Shown piece by piece: positions 17,038-25,155 of a DNA stretch of 64,000 nt (position 1 is the stretch's first letter; each line of letters starts with the position of its first letter). The notes under the pieces are model-generated. The model had not been told where the DNA came from and made no database searches. It saw nothing but the letters and a program-made list of their open reading frames with translations. The position numbers and the translations under genes were made by a program. Source of the DNA: Micromonospora sp. WMMD882 (lineage in GTDB: Bacteria; Actinomycetota; Actinomycetes; Mycobacteriales; Micromonosporaceae). The stretch is from the NCBI RefSeq assembly GCF_027497255.1, contig NZ_CP114903.1, positions 3,596,001-3,660,000 on the forward strand. Direction: 5' to 3'.

Positions 17038-18657
17038 ATGTATCTCACCTTCGCGCGCCGACTGGCCGGCGCGGCGGTGGCGCTCGTCGTCACCGCCGCC
17101 GCGACCGTGCTCGGTGGAGCCGTCGCGCACGCCGCGACGCCGCGACTCGCTCTTACCGCCCTCTCCTTCGAAAACTCCACGGTCGACGTCACCGAGCAGT
17201 ACGCGGCCAACAAACTCACCTGGACGGTGACCAACACCGACCCGGACGCCTATTCGGTCTCCGGCACCGTGACGATGCGGATGCGCAGCTCGATCACCGG
17301 TGAGCTGATCGGTCACGACTGGGTCGTGCGCTACGAATACCAGCAGACCTGTTGCAGCGACGGGGTCTGGGAGTCCGGCACGCCGCAGGAGTCCACTTTC
17401 TCCTACCACCTGCCGGTCCGGCGGTACGCGGACGCGACCACCGCGACCTGGGAGGTCACCAAGGTCACGATCACCGCCAGCGGCGTCACCGCCAACGTCT
17501 CCGGCACCCGGTTGCAGACGTTCGGATACAGCTTCGTCGCCCACACCCTGATCGACACGTCCGGGCCGACGGTGGAACACATCAGCCTGCACCCGTCGCG
17601 CCGGCCGTACCTCTACGTCGGCGACGGCCCGGCCACCGTCACCTTCGACTTCACCGTCCAGGACGCCCAGTCCGGCTTCTGGAAGGGCAGCATCCGGCTG
17701 GCCGGCCCGGCCGGGCAGAGCGTCACCACCGCGTTCACCTGGGAACGGGACGAGTACAGCACCGGTCTCCGCTGCGGCTCGGTGTACGGCGGCGACCAGG
17801 ACGGCACGTACATGCCGTGCGTCATCGGGGTCACCCTGCCGGCCGGCGCGGCATCCGGCAACTGGCGGATCGCCAAGCTGGTGCTCCGCAACAACGCCGG
17901 CGGCACGAGCACCTACCAGAACCCGACCGCGCCGTCGGTCACCGTGACCGCCAACACCACGGTCCAGGCCGGTGGTTTCGCGATCACCCCGAACCCGGTG
18001 GACAACTGGCGTGACTCGGCGATGACCGAACTCACCATGGCGGTCTCCGGCGCGACCAAGGGCGTCTCGGCCGTACACGTCGATTTCGACAGTGGCTGCC
18101 AGCAGTGGGGCGTCCCGACCGTCAAGGCGGACGGCCGGATCGCCGTACCCGTGATGGTCTACCAGCAGACGGCGGAGTGCCAGGTCAACGGCATCGTGGT
18201 CGTCGACGGCGCCGGCCGGGCGGCGTTGTACGGCGACGCGTACGCCGCGCCCGATCCCGGGCTGCGCATCACCCGGGTGCCGAGCACCAACCCGCCGGCG
18301 GCCCTGGGCGCGACCCTGGCACCGTCGTCGCTGCCGGCGAGCGAGGTGAACCAGACGTCGATCAGGCTCACCATCCAGACGCAGGTGCAGGTGGCGCCGG
18401 TCACCGGCCTGAGCGTCTACCTGTACGACGCCGACGGCACGGTCGTGTACCAGTCCGGCGGAGGCGCCAGCCAGGCCACCGACGGCGCCGTTACCCACTG
18501 GCTGTACCTCTGGCAGCCCCTCGAACCGGGCGAGTACACGGTGGGCTTCTCGCTCAGCGACGCGGCCCGGAAGAGCACCCCGTACAACATGCCGGACAAC
18601 CCGGACAGCAGGACGCTGCCGGGCGGGCCGGTGGTCCTCACCGTCACCGCAGGCTGA
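17038..18657 (+). CDS. Large secreted beta-sandwich protein, unknown function
   Basis: A 539-residue exported protein with a signal peptide (cleavage at AHA near residue 31). The rest is Thr/Val-rich and looks like three or four immunoglobulin-type beta domains, each about 110-130 residues. A paired Cys-Cys (QQTCCSDG), further Cys suggesting disulfides, and repeated phrases such as GVTLPAGAASGNWRI are visible. The pattern resembles uncharacterised actinobacterial cell-surface proteins. There is no catalytic motif, LPXTG signal or C-terminal helix, so it is probably released or loosely wall-bound. No ribosome site precedes the ATG. Confidence 0.82.
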   Translation: MYLTFARRLAGAAVALVVTAAATVLGGAVAHAATPRLALTALSFENSTVDVTEQYAANKLTWTVTNTDPDAYSVSGTVTMRMRSSITGELIGHDWVVRYEYQQTCCSDGVWESGTPQESTFSYHLPVRRYADATTATWEVTKVTITASGVTANVSGTRLQTFGYSFVAHTLIDTSGPTVEHISLHPSRRPYLYVGDGPATVTFDFTVQDAQSGFWKGSIRLAGPAGQSVTTAFTWERDEYSTGLRCGSVYGGDQDGTYMPCVIGVTLPAGAASGNWRIAKLVLRNNAGGTSTYQNPTAPSVTVTANTTVQAGGFAITPNPVDNWRDSAMTELTMAVSGATKGVSAVHVDFDSGCQQWGVPTVKADGRIAVPVMVYQQTAECQVNGIVVVDGAGRAALYGDAYAAPDPGLRITRVPSTNPPAALGATLAPSSLPASEVNQTSIRLTIQTQVQVAPVTGLSVYLYDADGTVVYQSGGGASQATDGAVTHWLYLWQPLEPGEYTVGFSLSDAARKSTPYNMPDNPDSRTLPGGPVVLTVTAG

Positions 18658-18675
18658 GGAAGCACGCCGCCGCGG

Positions 18676-18709
18676 CGTGGGGGTGGGCCGTCTCCGGCCC
18701 GCCCCCACG
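18676..18709. terminator. Bidirectional terminator hairpin
   Basis: A 15-bp stem (CGTGGGGGTGGGCCG against CGGCCCGCCCCCACG, one G-U pair) with a 4-nt loop lies between the convergent secreted-protein and MFS genes. Confidence 0.8.
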
Positions 18710-18752
18710 CGTCCGATCGGGCGGCGAGAGGTTCTGGGCCGACGGGCCCTGG

Positions 18753-20027
18753 TCAGGTGGCGTCCCGCTCGGCGGCGTCGATCGCGGCGTCGGTGACCCA
18801 GGGCATGCCGGCCAGCAGCGCCAGCGCCAACACCCCCATGATCATGAAGACCGCGCGGAGGCCGAACAGCTCCGCCAACAGCCCGCCGGCCAGCGCGCCG
18901 AGCGGCAGGCTGCCCCGGGCGAGCAGCCGGTAGGCGCTGTTGACCCGGCCGAGCAGCCGGTCCGGTGTCACCCGCTGGCGCAGCGACACCGTGATGACGC
19001 CCCAGGCGGCGACCAGGACCCCACCGCCGAGGAAGATCGCGCCGAGCACGAACGGGTCGGTGGTCAGCGCCGGCGCGGCGACGAGCGCGGCGCAGGCGAG
19101 CATGGACACCCCGAGCGCCGTCGCCCGGCCGAGCAGGCGTTCCAGTCGGGGCGCGAGCAGCAGCCCCACGACCATGCCGGCGGCGAGGGAGGTCAACAGC
19201 AGGCCGTACGCGGCTTCGGTGAACCCCATCGCGGAGCCTGGGCCGACCGCGTGGAGCACCAGCACGGCGACCACCCCGTTGGTGGTGAAGTTGCTGACCC
19301 CCACCATGACCGCCAAGGTGCGCAGCAGCCGGTGCCGCCACAGGAACCGCAGCCCCTCGCCGATGTCGGCCCGGACGCTCGTGGCCGGACCCGCCCGTGC
19401 CACGCGGAACCGGCCGCCGACGAACAGCAGCGCCGCCACCGCGACCGCCCACAGCCCGGCCGGCCCGGCCAGCGCGACGGCGACGCCCCCGCCCACCAGC
19501 ACGCCGGCGAGCGGCGGGCCGACGAACTGGTTCGCCGCCAGCTCGACGGCGTGCAGCCGCCCGTTGGCCCGGGGCAGCAGGTCACGCGGCACGAGCTGCG
19601 GCAGGATCGACTGGGCGGCCGTGTCGTACAGGGTCTCGGCGACGCCGACGGCGAACGCCACCACGTGGAGCAGCCAGATCGAGCCGACGTCGAACGCCAC
19701 CGCCACCGCCAGCGCGCCGACCAGCGCCGCCCGCAGCGTGTTGGCGACGAGCATCACCCGACGCCGGTCGAGCCGGTCGACGAGCGCGCCCGCCGGCAGG
19801 GCGAACAGCAGCCACGGCAGGCTGAACGTCACCGCGACCCCGGCGACCAGGGTCGGCGACCGGGTGTGGGTGACCGCGACCAGCGGCAGCCCGACCTTGA
19901 GGACCCCGTCGGCGAGGTTCGACGCCGCCGACGCCGACCAGAGCCGCCGGTACCGGCCGCCCAGTCGCGCCGACGCCCCTTCCGGCGTACGTGTCGGACG
20001 TGTCCGTGCCGGCCCCCCGACCACCAT
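18753..20027 (-). CDS. MFS exporter (EntS/TetA-like)
   Basis: A 424-residue major facilitator with about 12 membrane helices. The loop-2/3 signature reads GALVDRLDRRRVM. The N-terminal RRLWSASAASNLADG segment is typical of the drug/siderophore exporter branch (MFS_3, EntS-like). Substrate unknown. The first 20-30 residues are Arg/Pro-rich and the true start may lie further in, as no ribosome site precedes ATG 20027. The perfect palindrome at 20115-20160, about 90 bp upstream, could be an operator. Confidence 0.85.
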   Translation of the reverse strand: MVVGGPARTRPTRTPEGASARLGGRYRRLWSASAASNLADGVLKVGLPLVAVTHTRSPTLVAGVAVTFSLPWLLFALPAGALVDRLDRRRVMLVANTLRAALVGALAVAVAFDVGSIWLLHVVAFAVGVAETLYDTAAQSILPQLVPRDLLPRANGRLHAVELAANQFVGPPLAGVLVGGGVAVALAGPAGLWAVAVAALLFVGGRFRVARAGPATSVRADIGEGLRFLWRHRLLRTLAVMVGVSNFTTNGVVAVLVLHAVGPGSAMGFTEAAYGLLLTSLAAGMVVGLLLAPRLERLLGRATALGVSMLACAALVAAPALTTDPFVLGAIFLGGGVLVAAWGVITVSLRQRVTPDRLLGRVNSAYRLLARGSLPLGALAGGLLAELFGLRAVFMIMGVLALALLAGMPWVTDAAIDAAERDAT

Positions 20028-20114
20028 GCACGGATGTTGGCACAGGCCGGGTCACCACGCGGCCCCTCTGATCCCTCCCGGTCCGGCCACGCCACCCCTT
20101 GATCGACTCCGCTT

Positions 20115-20160
20115 TCCTGATATCGGGGTGACCAGCCGAGGAGTCACCCCGATATCAGGA
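20115..20160. repeat. Perfect 17-bp inverted repeat upstream of MFS gene
   Basis: Arms 20115-20131 and 20144-20160 (TCCTGATATCGGGGTGA and its complement) are separated by 12 nt. The AT-rich outer arms and position upstream of the MFS start suggest an operator or a terminator left from a decayed neighbour. Confidence 0.7.
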
Positions 20161-20223
20161 GAATGAACCGCCCAGCCACCGGTCACGGCTCGGCGTCCAT
20201 CTGGCGCTGAGGGTCGTAGAGCG

Positions 20224-20768
20224 GTGAGCGGACGATACCCGAGCGCCTCCGCTCTGCGGGCCGCTCTGGACGCTCGGCTCCTCGATCGCGCGCGGACCCT
20301 GGGCCGGGACCCGAACTGGCTCCGTCGTCGGCTGGCTTACGGTACGACGCGTACGGGCGACCGGCGTGGCGGTTCCCCGTCGAGTGCCGGCTCGCTGGGC
20401 ACCTGTTCGCAAAACTCAGGCTCGATGTGGTGGCACGCGCGGAGGAGATCGGCGGCGTGGAGCTGCGCGCCCTGACCCGGTTGTACGAGACCGGGGAGTC
20501 GACCAGGGTCAGGGACCTGGTCGACCTGGCGCTCCTGGTGGAGGACGGCGTGCCGGCGGACGCCGCTCTCGTCCGTCGGGTCCATCATGTCTTCGCCATC
20601 CGGCGAACCCACTCCGTACCGGACGACCTTTCGCCGCCACCAGTGGCGTGGGCTGGGCGGTACGCGCTCCTGGCCGCAGAGATCGGACTCGCGATCGCCT
20701 CTGCGGACGAGGCCCACAAAATCGTGTGCCGGCACTGGCAGCAGGCCCGTGTCGCACAGGAACGTTGA
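20224..20768 (+). pseudogene. Decayed AbiEii-type nucleotidyltransferase toxin
   Basis: Pieces of a type IV toxin of the AbiEii/AbiGii nucleotidyltransferase family lie in two frames. The first is a 40-residue N-terminus from GTG 20224 (MSGRYPSASALRAAL, then RLRR-like). The second begins near 20342 (YDAYGRPAWRFPVECRLAG and LRLDVVARAEEI) and runs to the stop at 20768 through STRVRDLVDLALLVEDG, the conserved C-terminal helical signature. The catalytic core between them is missing, and a further 30-40 residues seem lost between ARAEEIGGVE and LRALTRLYETGE. The family is normally about 280-300 residues. No intact AbiEi antitoxin precedes it. Judged from memory of the family, not by alignment. Confidence 0.7.
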
Positions 20769-20782
20769 GCCGCCACTTCGCC

Positions 20783-20931
20783 GGCGCCCTGCCTGCCGGG
20801 GCAGGAATTCGGGCTGGAGCCGAAGTTCGGCCCGGCAGGCAGGTGCGGCGGACGGATAGGGACGCCGCGTGGTGGAGCGGTAGGTAGGTACGCCGCGCCT
20901 TTGGAGCTGCCCCACATCTGGGGCAGCGCCG
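20783..20931 (+). repeat. Dispersed hairpin repeat, copy A
   Basis: About 150 bp with an ordered structure: a long hairpin with perfect 12-bp outer arms (20789-20800 and 20831-20842) and an inner TTCGG/CCGAA stem, a conserved linker (GCGGCGGACGG, GGGACGCCGCGTGGTGGAGC), then CTTTGGA and a GCTGCCCC/GGGGCAGC palindrome (20906-20927). A second copy lies at 25156-25357 in the same orientation. No protein coding is likely. Confidence 0.8.
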
Positions 20932-21050
20932 TATCCCGACGTCACCGACCAGAAGCCTCGGTAGCCCGCCGCAGCCGCCGGGCGCGCTCCGCGACGCCTC
21001 GACCCGATCTGACACTAGCGCCGACAGGTTTGCTGTGGAAACCTATTGGC

Positions 21051-21746
21051 ATGACTACTGAGTCGCTGTCCGCCGGCGGCGATCCCCGCCGCCTGCTGTC
21101 CGACGTTCGCTCCCTGGCGCGCCGGGTGCGCCTCGACCAACGGATGACCTGGATCGCCCTGCTGGTGCTGGGCGCGGTGACCCTCCTCGGGATCCCGTTC
21201 GACTGGCTCGGCATGCAGGTGCGGTGCAACCCGGACACGAGCTGCGAGTTCGCCCGGCGGGGCATGCTGTTCTACTGGCCCCCGGCGCTCCTGCTCGGCT
21301 ACGCGGCGATCGCCGTCGGCTACGTGCGGGCCGCCCGGGCGCGCGGCCTCGGCGCCCGCGTGATGCCGTACGTGATCGCCGGCGCGGTGACGACCGTCGT
21401 GTTCACCGCCTTGGGGGTGGCCGCGGCCCTGTATTTTCCGAGCCACCCGTTCCCGGACGGCCCGCTGCCGTACTGGTGGTTGGTGCTGGACCGGCTGGTC
21501 CTGCCCTGGGGCATGATCGGGGTCGCGTTGTTGGTGCTGGCCCGGCTGGAGCGCAACGTCGGGCTGTTGCTGTTCACCCTCGCCTACCTGGCCCTGGTGC
21601 TGTTGGCGCTGCCGACGAACGAGGGCTGGGGACCGGCGGGCTGGGGACTTCAGGCCCGGTTCGCGGCACCGCAGGTCGTCAGCGGCGCGGCGCTGCTGCT
21701 CGGCGCGGCCGGGTTCTTCGCGGCGGCCCGCAGGCGGCGGCGGTGA
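21051..21746 (+). CDS. Multi-pass membrane protein, unknown
   Basis: A 231-residue protein with six predicted membrane helices, starting near residues 35 (WIALLVLGAVTLLG), 75, 105, 145, 170 and 205, and an Arg-rich C-terminus. The loop after helix 1 carries two Cys (VRCNPDTSCEF) and should face outside. Its stop overlaps the next gene (GTGA), so it forms a coupled pair with a winged-helix regulator. Such pairs often consist of a regulator and the membrane protein it controls. Family not recognised. Confidence 0.85.
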   Translation: MTTESLSAGGDPRRLLSDVRSLARRVRLDQRMTWIALLVLGAVTLLGIPFDWLGMQVRCNPDTSCEFARRGMLFYWPPALLLGYAAIAVGYVRAARARGLGARVMPYVIAGAVTTVVFTALGVAAALYFPSHPFPDGPLPYWWLVLDRLVLPWGMIGVALLVLARLERNVGLLLFTLAYLALVLLALPTNEGWGPAGWGLQARFAAPQVVSGAALLLGAAGFFAAARRRRR

Positions 21747-22090
21747 CGGCCGTGACCGGCACGCCGGACCCGGACGCCGGGCACCCGGTCACCGGGCTGG
21801 ACGAGGTGGTGCACCAGCGGGCCCGGCTCGGCATCCTGACGATCGCGCACGAGGCACGCCGGGTCGAGTTCGGTTACCTGCGCGCCCACCTCGAACTGAC
21901 GGCCGGCAACCTCTCCAAGCACCTCAGCGTGCTGGAGACGGCTGGCCTGATCGAGATCGAGAAGGGCTACGAGGGCCGGCGTGGCCGCACCTGGATCACC
22001 CTCACCGCGGCCGGCGACACCGCGCTCGCCGACGAGATCGCGCGACTCAAGCAGCTCATCGCCCGCGTCGAGACGAGCGACAGCCGGTAG
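21743..22090 (+). CDS. Winged-helix transcriptional regulator
   Basis: A 115-residue protein from GTG 21743, overlapping the preceding stop by 4 bp. Residues about 20-100 form a MarR/ArsR-like winged helix of the PF13601 type, with recognition region LELTAGNLSKHLSVLETAGLI and wing KGYEGRRGRTWITLT. No effector domain is seen. It probably autoregulates the two-gene unit with the membrane protein. Confidence 0.9.
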   Translation: MTAVTGTPDPDAGHPVTGLDEVVHQRARLGILTIAHEARRVEFGYLRAHLELTAGNLSKHLSVLETAGLIEIEKGYEGRRGRTWITLTAAGDTALADEIARLKQLIARVETSDSR

Positions 22091-22240
22091 CGACAAGCGC
22101 CGAACAGCCAACTCCGCCACCCCGGCGCACGCCCGACCATGTGCCGGGGTGGTGCCTGCCGGAGCCTCAACCAGTAAGTCGTACGGAAACTCGCCGCAGC
22201 CTGACTGCTCGGCCCGCGTCTGACGTTCGTGCCTTGCCGG

Positions 22241-23179
22241 TTACGGGACGGGCGGGGTGACGGCGCTGGCCGCGTACTCGGAGAAGATCCCGTCGAGGAC
22301 GCGCCGGGCGCGCACGGCCACGTCGTCGGCATCGCCCAGGGCGGAGGCGCAGGTGACGAGCGTCTTCCAGAGTGCCCAGCCCCGCCCGCGCGCCCAGGTC
22401 GCGTCGTCGACGGAGAGCCGCTCCCGGAACGCCTGCCGGCCGTCGGTGGTCAGCAGGGTCCACGCGACCGCCAGGTCACAGGCCGGGTCGCCGACGCCGC
22501 AGGTCCCGAAGTCGATGACCGCCGCCAGCCTCCCGTCGTCGAGCAGGAGATTCCCCGGCGCGACGTCACCGTGGAACCAGCTCTCCACGCCGTCCCAGGG
22601 CGCGGCGAGCGCGCTCGACCAGATCTTGCGGGCCAGCCTGGTGTCGACGTGGCCGTCGAGGGCCGAGAGCGCACGCCGGGCTTGCCCGTCGTAGGTGCGC
22701 AGCGTGCCGCCCCGGTACCAGTTGTGCTGCCCGGGTCGGGGACCGTCGGTGGTGTCGACGCTCCACAGGGCCGCCAGGAACCCGGCCAGGTCGAGCGCGA
22801 ACCGGCGGGGGTCGGCGATCCGGTCCGCGCTCGCCGGCTCGCCGTCGAGCCACCGGTAGATCGACCACGGGTACGGGTAGCCCGCGCCGGGCTCGCCCTT
22901 CGCCAGGGGGACGGGGATGGGCAGCGGGAGTCGGGGGGCGAGCGCCGGAAGCCAGCGGTGTTCCTTCCCGACCGCCTCGGCGTACTCGGCGGCGCTGGGC
23001 AGCCGCGCCAACATCCGGTCGCCGAGGTGGAAGGTCCAGTTGTCCCAGCCACCGTCGGCGACGGGCCGCACCGGCAGGTCGGCCCAGCGGGGGAACTGGT
23101 CGGCGACGAGCCGGCGCACCTGTTCCGGGTCGACGGCGATGCGTCGGGGCACGGGGCCGAGCTGCGGTGTGTCACTCAT
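22241..23179 (-). CDS. Aminoglycoside phosphotransferase family kinase
   Basis: A 312-residue APH/choline-kinase-fold protein. It shows the Brenner motif HGDVAPGN (catalytic Asp about 205) and the metal-binding IDFGTCGVGDPACDLA (about 221-236). The N-lobe has GGWDNWTFHLG, and YPYPWSIYRWLDGEP is typical of this subfamily. It may phosphorylate an aminoglycoside, macrolide or an unrelated small molecule; many actinobacterial members are not resistance enzymes. ATG 23179 is chosen, with GAGG 9 nt upstream. It is the last gene of a probable three-gene minus-strand unit. Confidence 0.9.
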   Translation of the reverse strand: MSDTPQLGPVPRRIAVDPEQVRRLVADQFPRWADLPVRPVADGGWDNWTFHLGDRMLARLPSAAEYAEAVGKEHRWLPALAPRLPLPIPVPLAKGEPGAGYPYPWSIYRWLDGEPASADRIADPRRFALDLAGFLAALWSVDTTDGPRPGQHNWYRGGTLRTYDGQARRALSALDGHVDTRLARKIWSSALAAPWDGVESWFHGDVAPGNLLLDDGRLAAVIDFGTCGVGDPACDLAVAWTLLTTDGRQAFRERLSVDDATWARGRGWALWKTLVTCASALGDADDVAVRARRVLDGIFSEYAASAVTPPVP

Positions 23180-23242
23180 GGAAGACATCCTCGACGCACT
23201 CTCCCCGCCGCGCCCACCACGGCCGATCGTCATGAACAGGCT

Positions 23243-23539
23243 TCAGCCAAGGACGGGAAGCAACCCCGCAGGCGCGGCCTGCCGAGCGACCGTGGCGATC
23301 CGGACCGGACGGGGCACCCCTGGCAGCAGCGGTAGCCCGACGACCACGGCCAGGTAGAGCTGACCGGTCGTGTCCTCGGCCGACCGGTCAGACTCGGTCA
23401 GCGTCCGCCACATCCCGCCGATCAGGGCGCCGAATACCGCACCGAACAGCGCCGGGATCCCGATTCGCCGAGCTGGCGCGTCGCGCCGCTGGACCGCGCT
23501 GGGCAGTGGATCGGCTGGTCCCGACGAGGAACCGGTCAC
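23243..23539 (-). CDS. Small membrane protein
   Basis: A 98-residue protein from GTG 23539 with a strong GGAGGAG ribosome site. Residues about 28-45 (IPALFGAVFGALIGGMW) and 62-80 (LYLAVVVGLPLLPGVPRPV) are two hydrophobic segments; the termini are charged. Unknown function. It lies 18 bp after the DUF4177-like gene and 63 bp before the kinase gene, so the three are likely co-transcribed. Confidence 0.7.
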   Translation of the reverse strand: MTGSSSGPADPLPSAVQRRDAPARRIGIPALFGAVFGALIGGMWRTLTESDRSAEDTTGQLYLAVVVGLPLLPGVPRPVRIATVARQAAPAGLLPVLG

Positions 23540-23557
23540 GTGGTTCTCCTCCCCGGG

Positions 23558-23779
23558 TCAGATCGGCCTTTTCAGGGTATAGACGATGTTGCCGTAGCCC
23601 CAGAAGGCGGATCCGTGGGCAGGGGTCTCGGCGCTGATCGCCTCCCAACCGTCCTTTCCGGCCTGGTTCAGCGCCTCGATCGGCCGGCTCGCCGCCATTT
23701 TCCGTTCGCCGCCGGTGTGCAGCCACACGATGGTGGAGTCGTTCTTCACCACGATCGCCGCGTACTCCCAAGTGGTCAC
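23558..23779 (-). CDS. DUF4177-like small protein
   Basis: A 73-residue cytoplasmic protein. It opens with TTWEYAAIVVKND, has LNQAGKDGWEAISAE in the middle and ends with a beta hairpin (GNIVYTLKRPI). The WEY start plus an LN..G.DGWE helix is the pattern of DUF4177. GTG 23779 is chosen because TACCGT lies 7 nt upstream; longer starts add a sequence without homologous look. Confidence 0.8.
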   Translation of the reverse strand: MTTWEYAAIVVKNDSTIVWLHTGGERKMAASRPIEALNQAGKDGWEAISAETPAHGSAFWGYGNIVYTLKRPI

Positions 23780-23786
23780 GGCAGGG

Positions 23787-23792
23787 ACGGTA
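23787..23792 (-). promoter_or_regulatory. -10 box TACCGT, probable leaderless start
   Basis: TACCGT on the minus strand ends 7 nt before the GTG at 23779. It would drive the unit running to the kinase gene. Confidence 0.5.
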
Positions 23793-23877
23793 GCCTGCCC
23801 CACCTGCGCCCTCAACCGCCGGTCGGCAATATGCCATCTCCTGAACCCGGGTCGAGCCGCACCGAACGAGTCCGGCC

Positions 23878-23953
23878 CTGCCCGGTCGTCCGATCACGGA
23901 TCCTCCGACCGGCGTCTGTCCAGATCGGACGGTGTGGTCGGACGACCGGGCAG
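23878..23953. repeat. Perfect 16-bp inverted repeat with structured interior
   Basis: Within the 316-bp gene-free stretch 23780-24095, arms 23878-23893 and 23938-23953 are exact complements. The 44-nt interior holds a smaller CCGACC/GGTCGG pair and TCTGTCC/GGACGG pairing. It lies about 145 bp upstream of the lamin-tail gene and could be a structured leader, operator or old terminator. The rest of the stretch shows nothing clear. Confidence 0.6.
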
Positions 23954-24095
23954 ACAATGGCGCTGGCCCTGTCCGGGTATGGCGGAACTGTCGGCGAGCG
24001 GGGTTAAGATCTTGGCCGAATTCGACGCCACTAAGGCGTCCGGCCGGCGCGGGCACCACCCCGGCCGACATATTCTTCTTCGCCAGGAGGACCAC

Positions 24096-24551
24096 TTGAA
24101 GAACCGGTTGATCGGGTTCGTCTCGGCGCTCACCGTCCTGGTCGGCGGTTCGCTGGCCGCCGCCAGCCCGGCGCAGGCCGCCCCGGCGGTCATGTTCACC
24201 AAGGTCTACTACGACTCGCCGGGCAGCGACTCCGGGTCCAACAGCAGCCTGAACGCCGAGTACGTCCGGCTGACCAACACGCGCAGCTCGGTCGTCAACC
24301 TCAAGGGCTGGTACGTGCGCGACAAGACCGGCTACACGTACAAGTTCACCGGTGACTTCAAGGTCGCCGGGAAGAACAGCATTCTCATCCGTACCGGCAA
24401 GGGCACCAACAAGGGCACCAACCGGTACTGGGGCCGTTCCTGGTACGTCTGGAACAACACCGGCGACACCGCGTACCTGCGCAACGCCTCCGGTTCGCTG
24501 GTCGACAGCTGCTCGTGGAGCAAGACGGGCAGCGGCTACACCAACTGCTGA
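24096..24551 (+). CDS. Secreted lamin-tail-domain protein
   Basis: A 151-residue exported protein starting at TTG 24096, fixed by a perfect AGGAGG (24085-24090) 5 nt upstream and by the signal peptide that follows (KNRLIGFVSALTVL, cleavage after AQA). The mature part is one lamin-tail (LTD) immunoglobulin-like domain: FTKVYYDSPG, LNAEYVRLTNT, LKGWYVRDKTGYTYKF and the closing SWSKTGSGYTNC. Such stand-alone LTD proteins are common in actinobacteria; the ligand is unknown. A perfect terminator follows. Confidence 0.9.
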   Translation: MKNRLIGFVSALTVLVGGSLAAASPAQAAPAVMFTKVYYDSPGSDSGSNSSLNAEYVRLTNTRSSVVNLKGWYVRDKTGYTYKFTGDFKVAGKNSILIRTGKGTNKGTNRYWGRSWYVWNNTGDTAYLRNASGSLVDSCSWSKTGSGYTNC

Positions 24552-24560
24552 TCTCCGTGG

Positions 24561-24602
24561 ACGTGTAACGCCGGCCCGCTCCCCCGGGCCGGCGTTACAC
24601 GT
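24561..24602 (+). terminator. Terminator hairpin after the lamin-tail gene
   Basis: Perfect 17-bp stem (24561-24577 and 24586-24602) with an 8-nt loop, starting 9 bp after the stop. Confidence 0.85.
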
Positions 24603-24625
24603 TCGCCGGCGGCCCGTCCCGCCGC

Positions 24626-24631
24626 TAGGGT
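24626..24631 (+). promoter_or_regulatory. -10 box TAGGGT, probable leaderless start
   Basis: TAGGGT ends 7 nt before the ATG at 24639 of the acetyltransferase gene. Confidence 0.5.
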
Positions 24632-24638
24632 CGGCCGA

Positions 24639-25112
24639 ATGCGGCTGGAGACGATCACCCCGACGAACTACGAGGCGGCGCTGGCGCTGTCCGTACGCCC
24701 CGACCAGGAGGATCTGGTCGCGCCGGTGGTGAAGTCACTGGCCGAGGCGTACGTCTTCCCCGAGCACGCCTGGCCCCGGCTCATCTACGACGGGGACCGG
24801 TTGGTCGGCTTCCTGATGGCCTTCCTCGAGATTCCGTGGTATCCCGAGCGCGACCCGACCGACCGGCGCTCCGGCCTGTGGCGGCTGAACATCGCCGCCG
24901 ACGCCCAGGGCAGGGGCTACGGCCGGTACGCCGTCGACGCCGTGTGCGCGGAGATCCGGGCCCGGGGCGGCACCCGCGCGTACGTCACCTGGGAGCCCCG
25001 CCCCGGCGGCCCCGAGGAGTTCTACCTGAGGCTCGGTTTCCGACCGACCGGCGAACGCAGCGGCGGCCAGACCGTCGGTGTCCTCGACCTGCGCCCGCCC
25101 ACCGCGACCTGA
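24639..25112 (+). CDS. GNAT-family N-acetyltransferase
   Basis: A 157-residue cytoplasmic acetyltransferase. Motif A is clear in LWRLNIAADAQGRGYGRYAV (the QGRGYG acetyl-CoA loop, about residues 91-96), and the C-terminal EFYLRLGFRPTGE motif B is present. The substrate is not predictable. The gene is leaderless by its -10 position and is followed directly by copy B of the hairpin repeat. Confidence 0.92.
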   Translation: MRLETITPTNYEAALALSVRPDQEDLVAPVVKSLAEAYVFPEHAWPRLIYDGDRLVGFLMAFLEIPWYPERDPTDRRSGLWRLNIAADAQGRGYGRYAVDAVCAEIRARGGTRAYVTWEPRPGGPEEFYLRLGFRPTGERSGGQTVGVLDLRPPTAT

Positions 25113-25155
25113 GCCTGTCGCGGCACCGCCCACGACCAGGTGACCCTGAGCCCCG

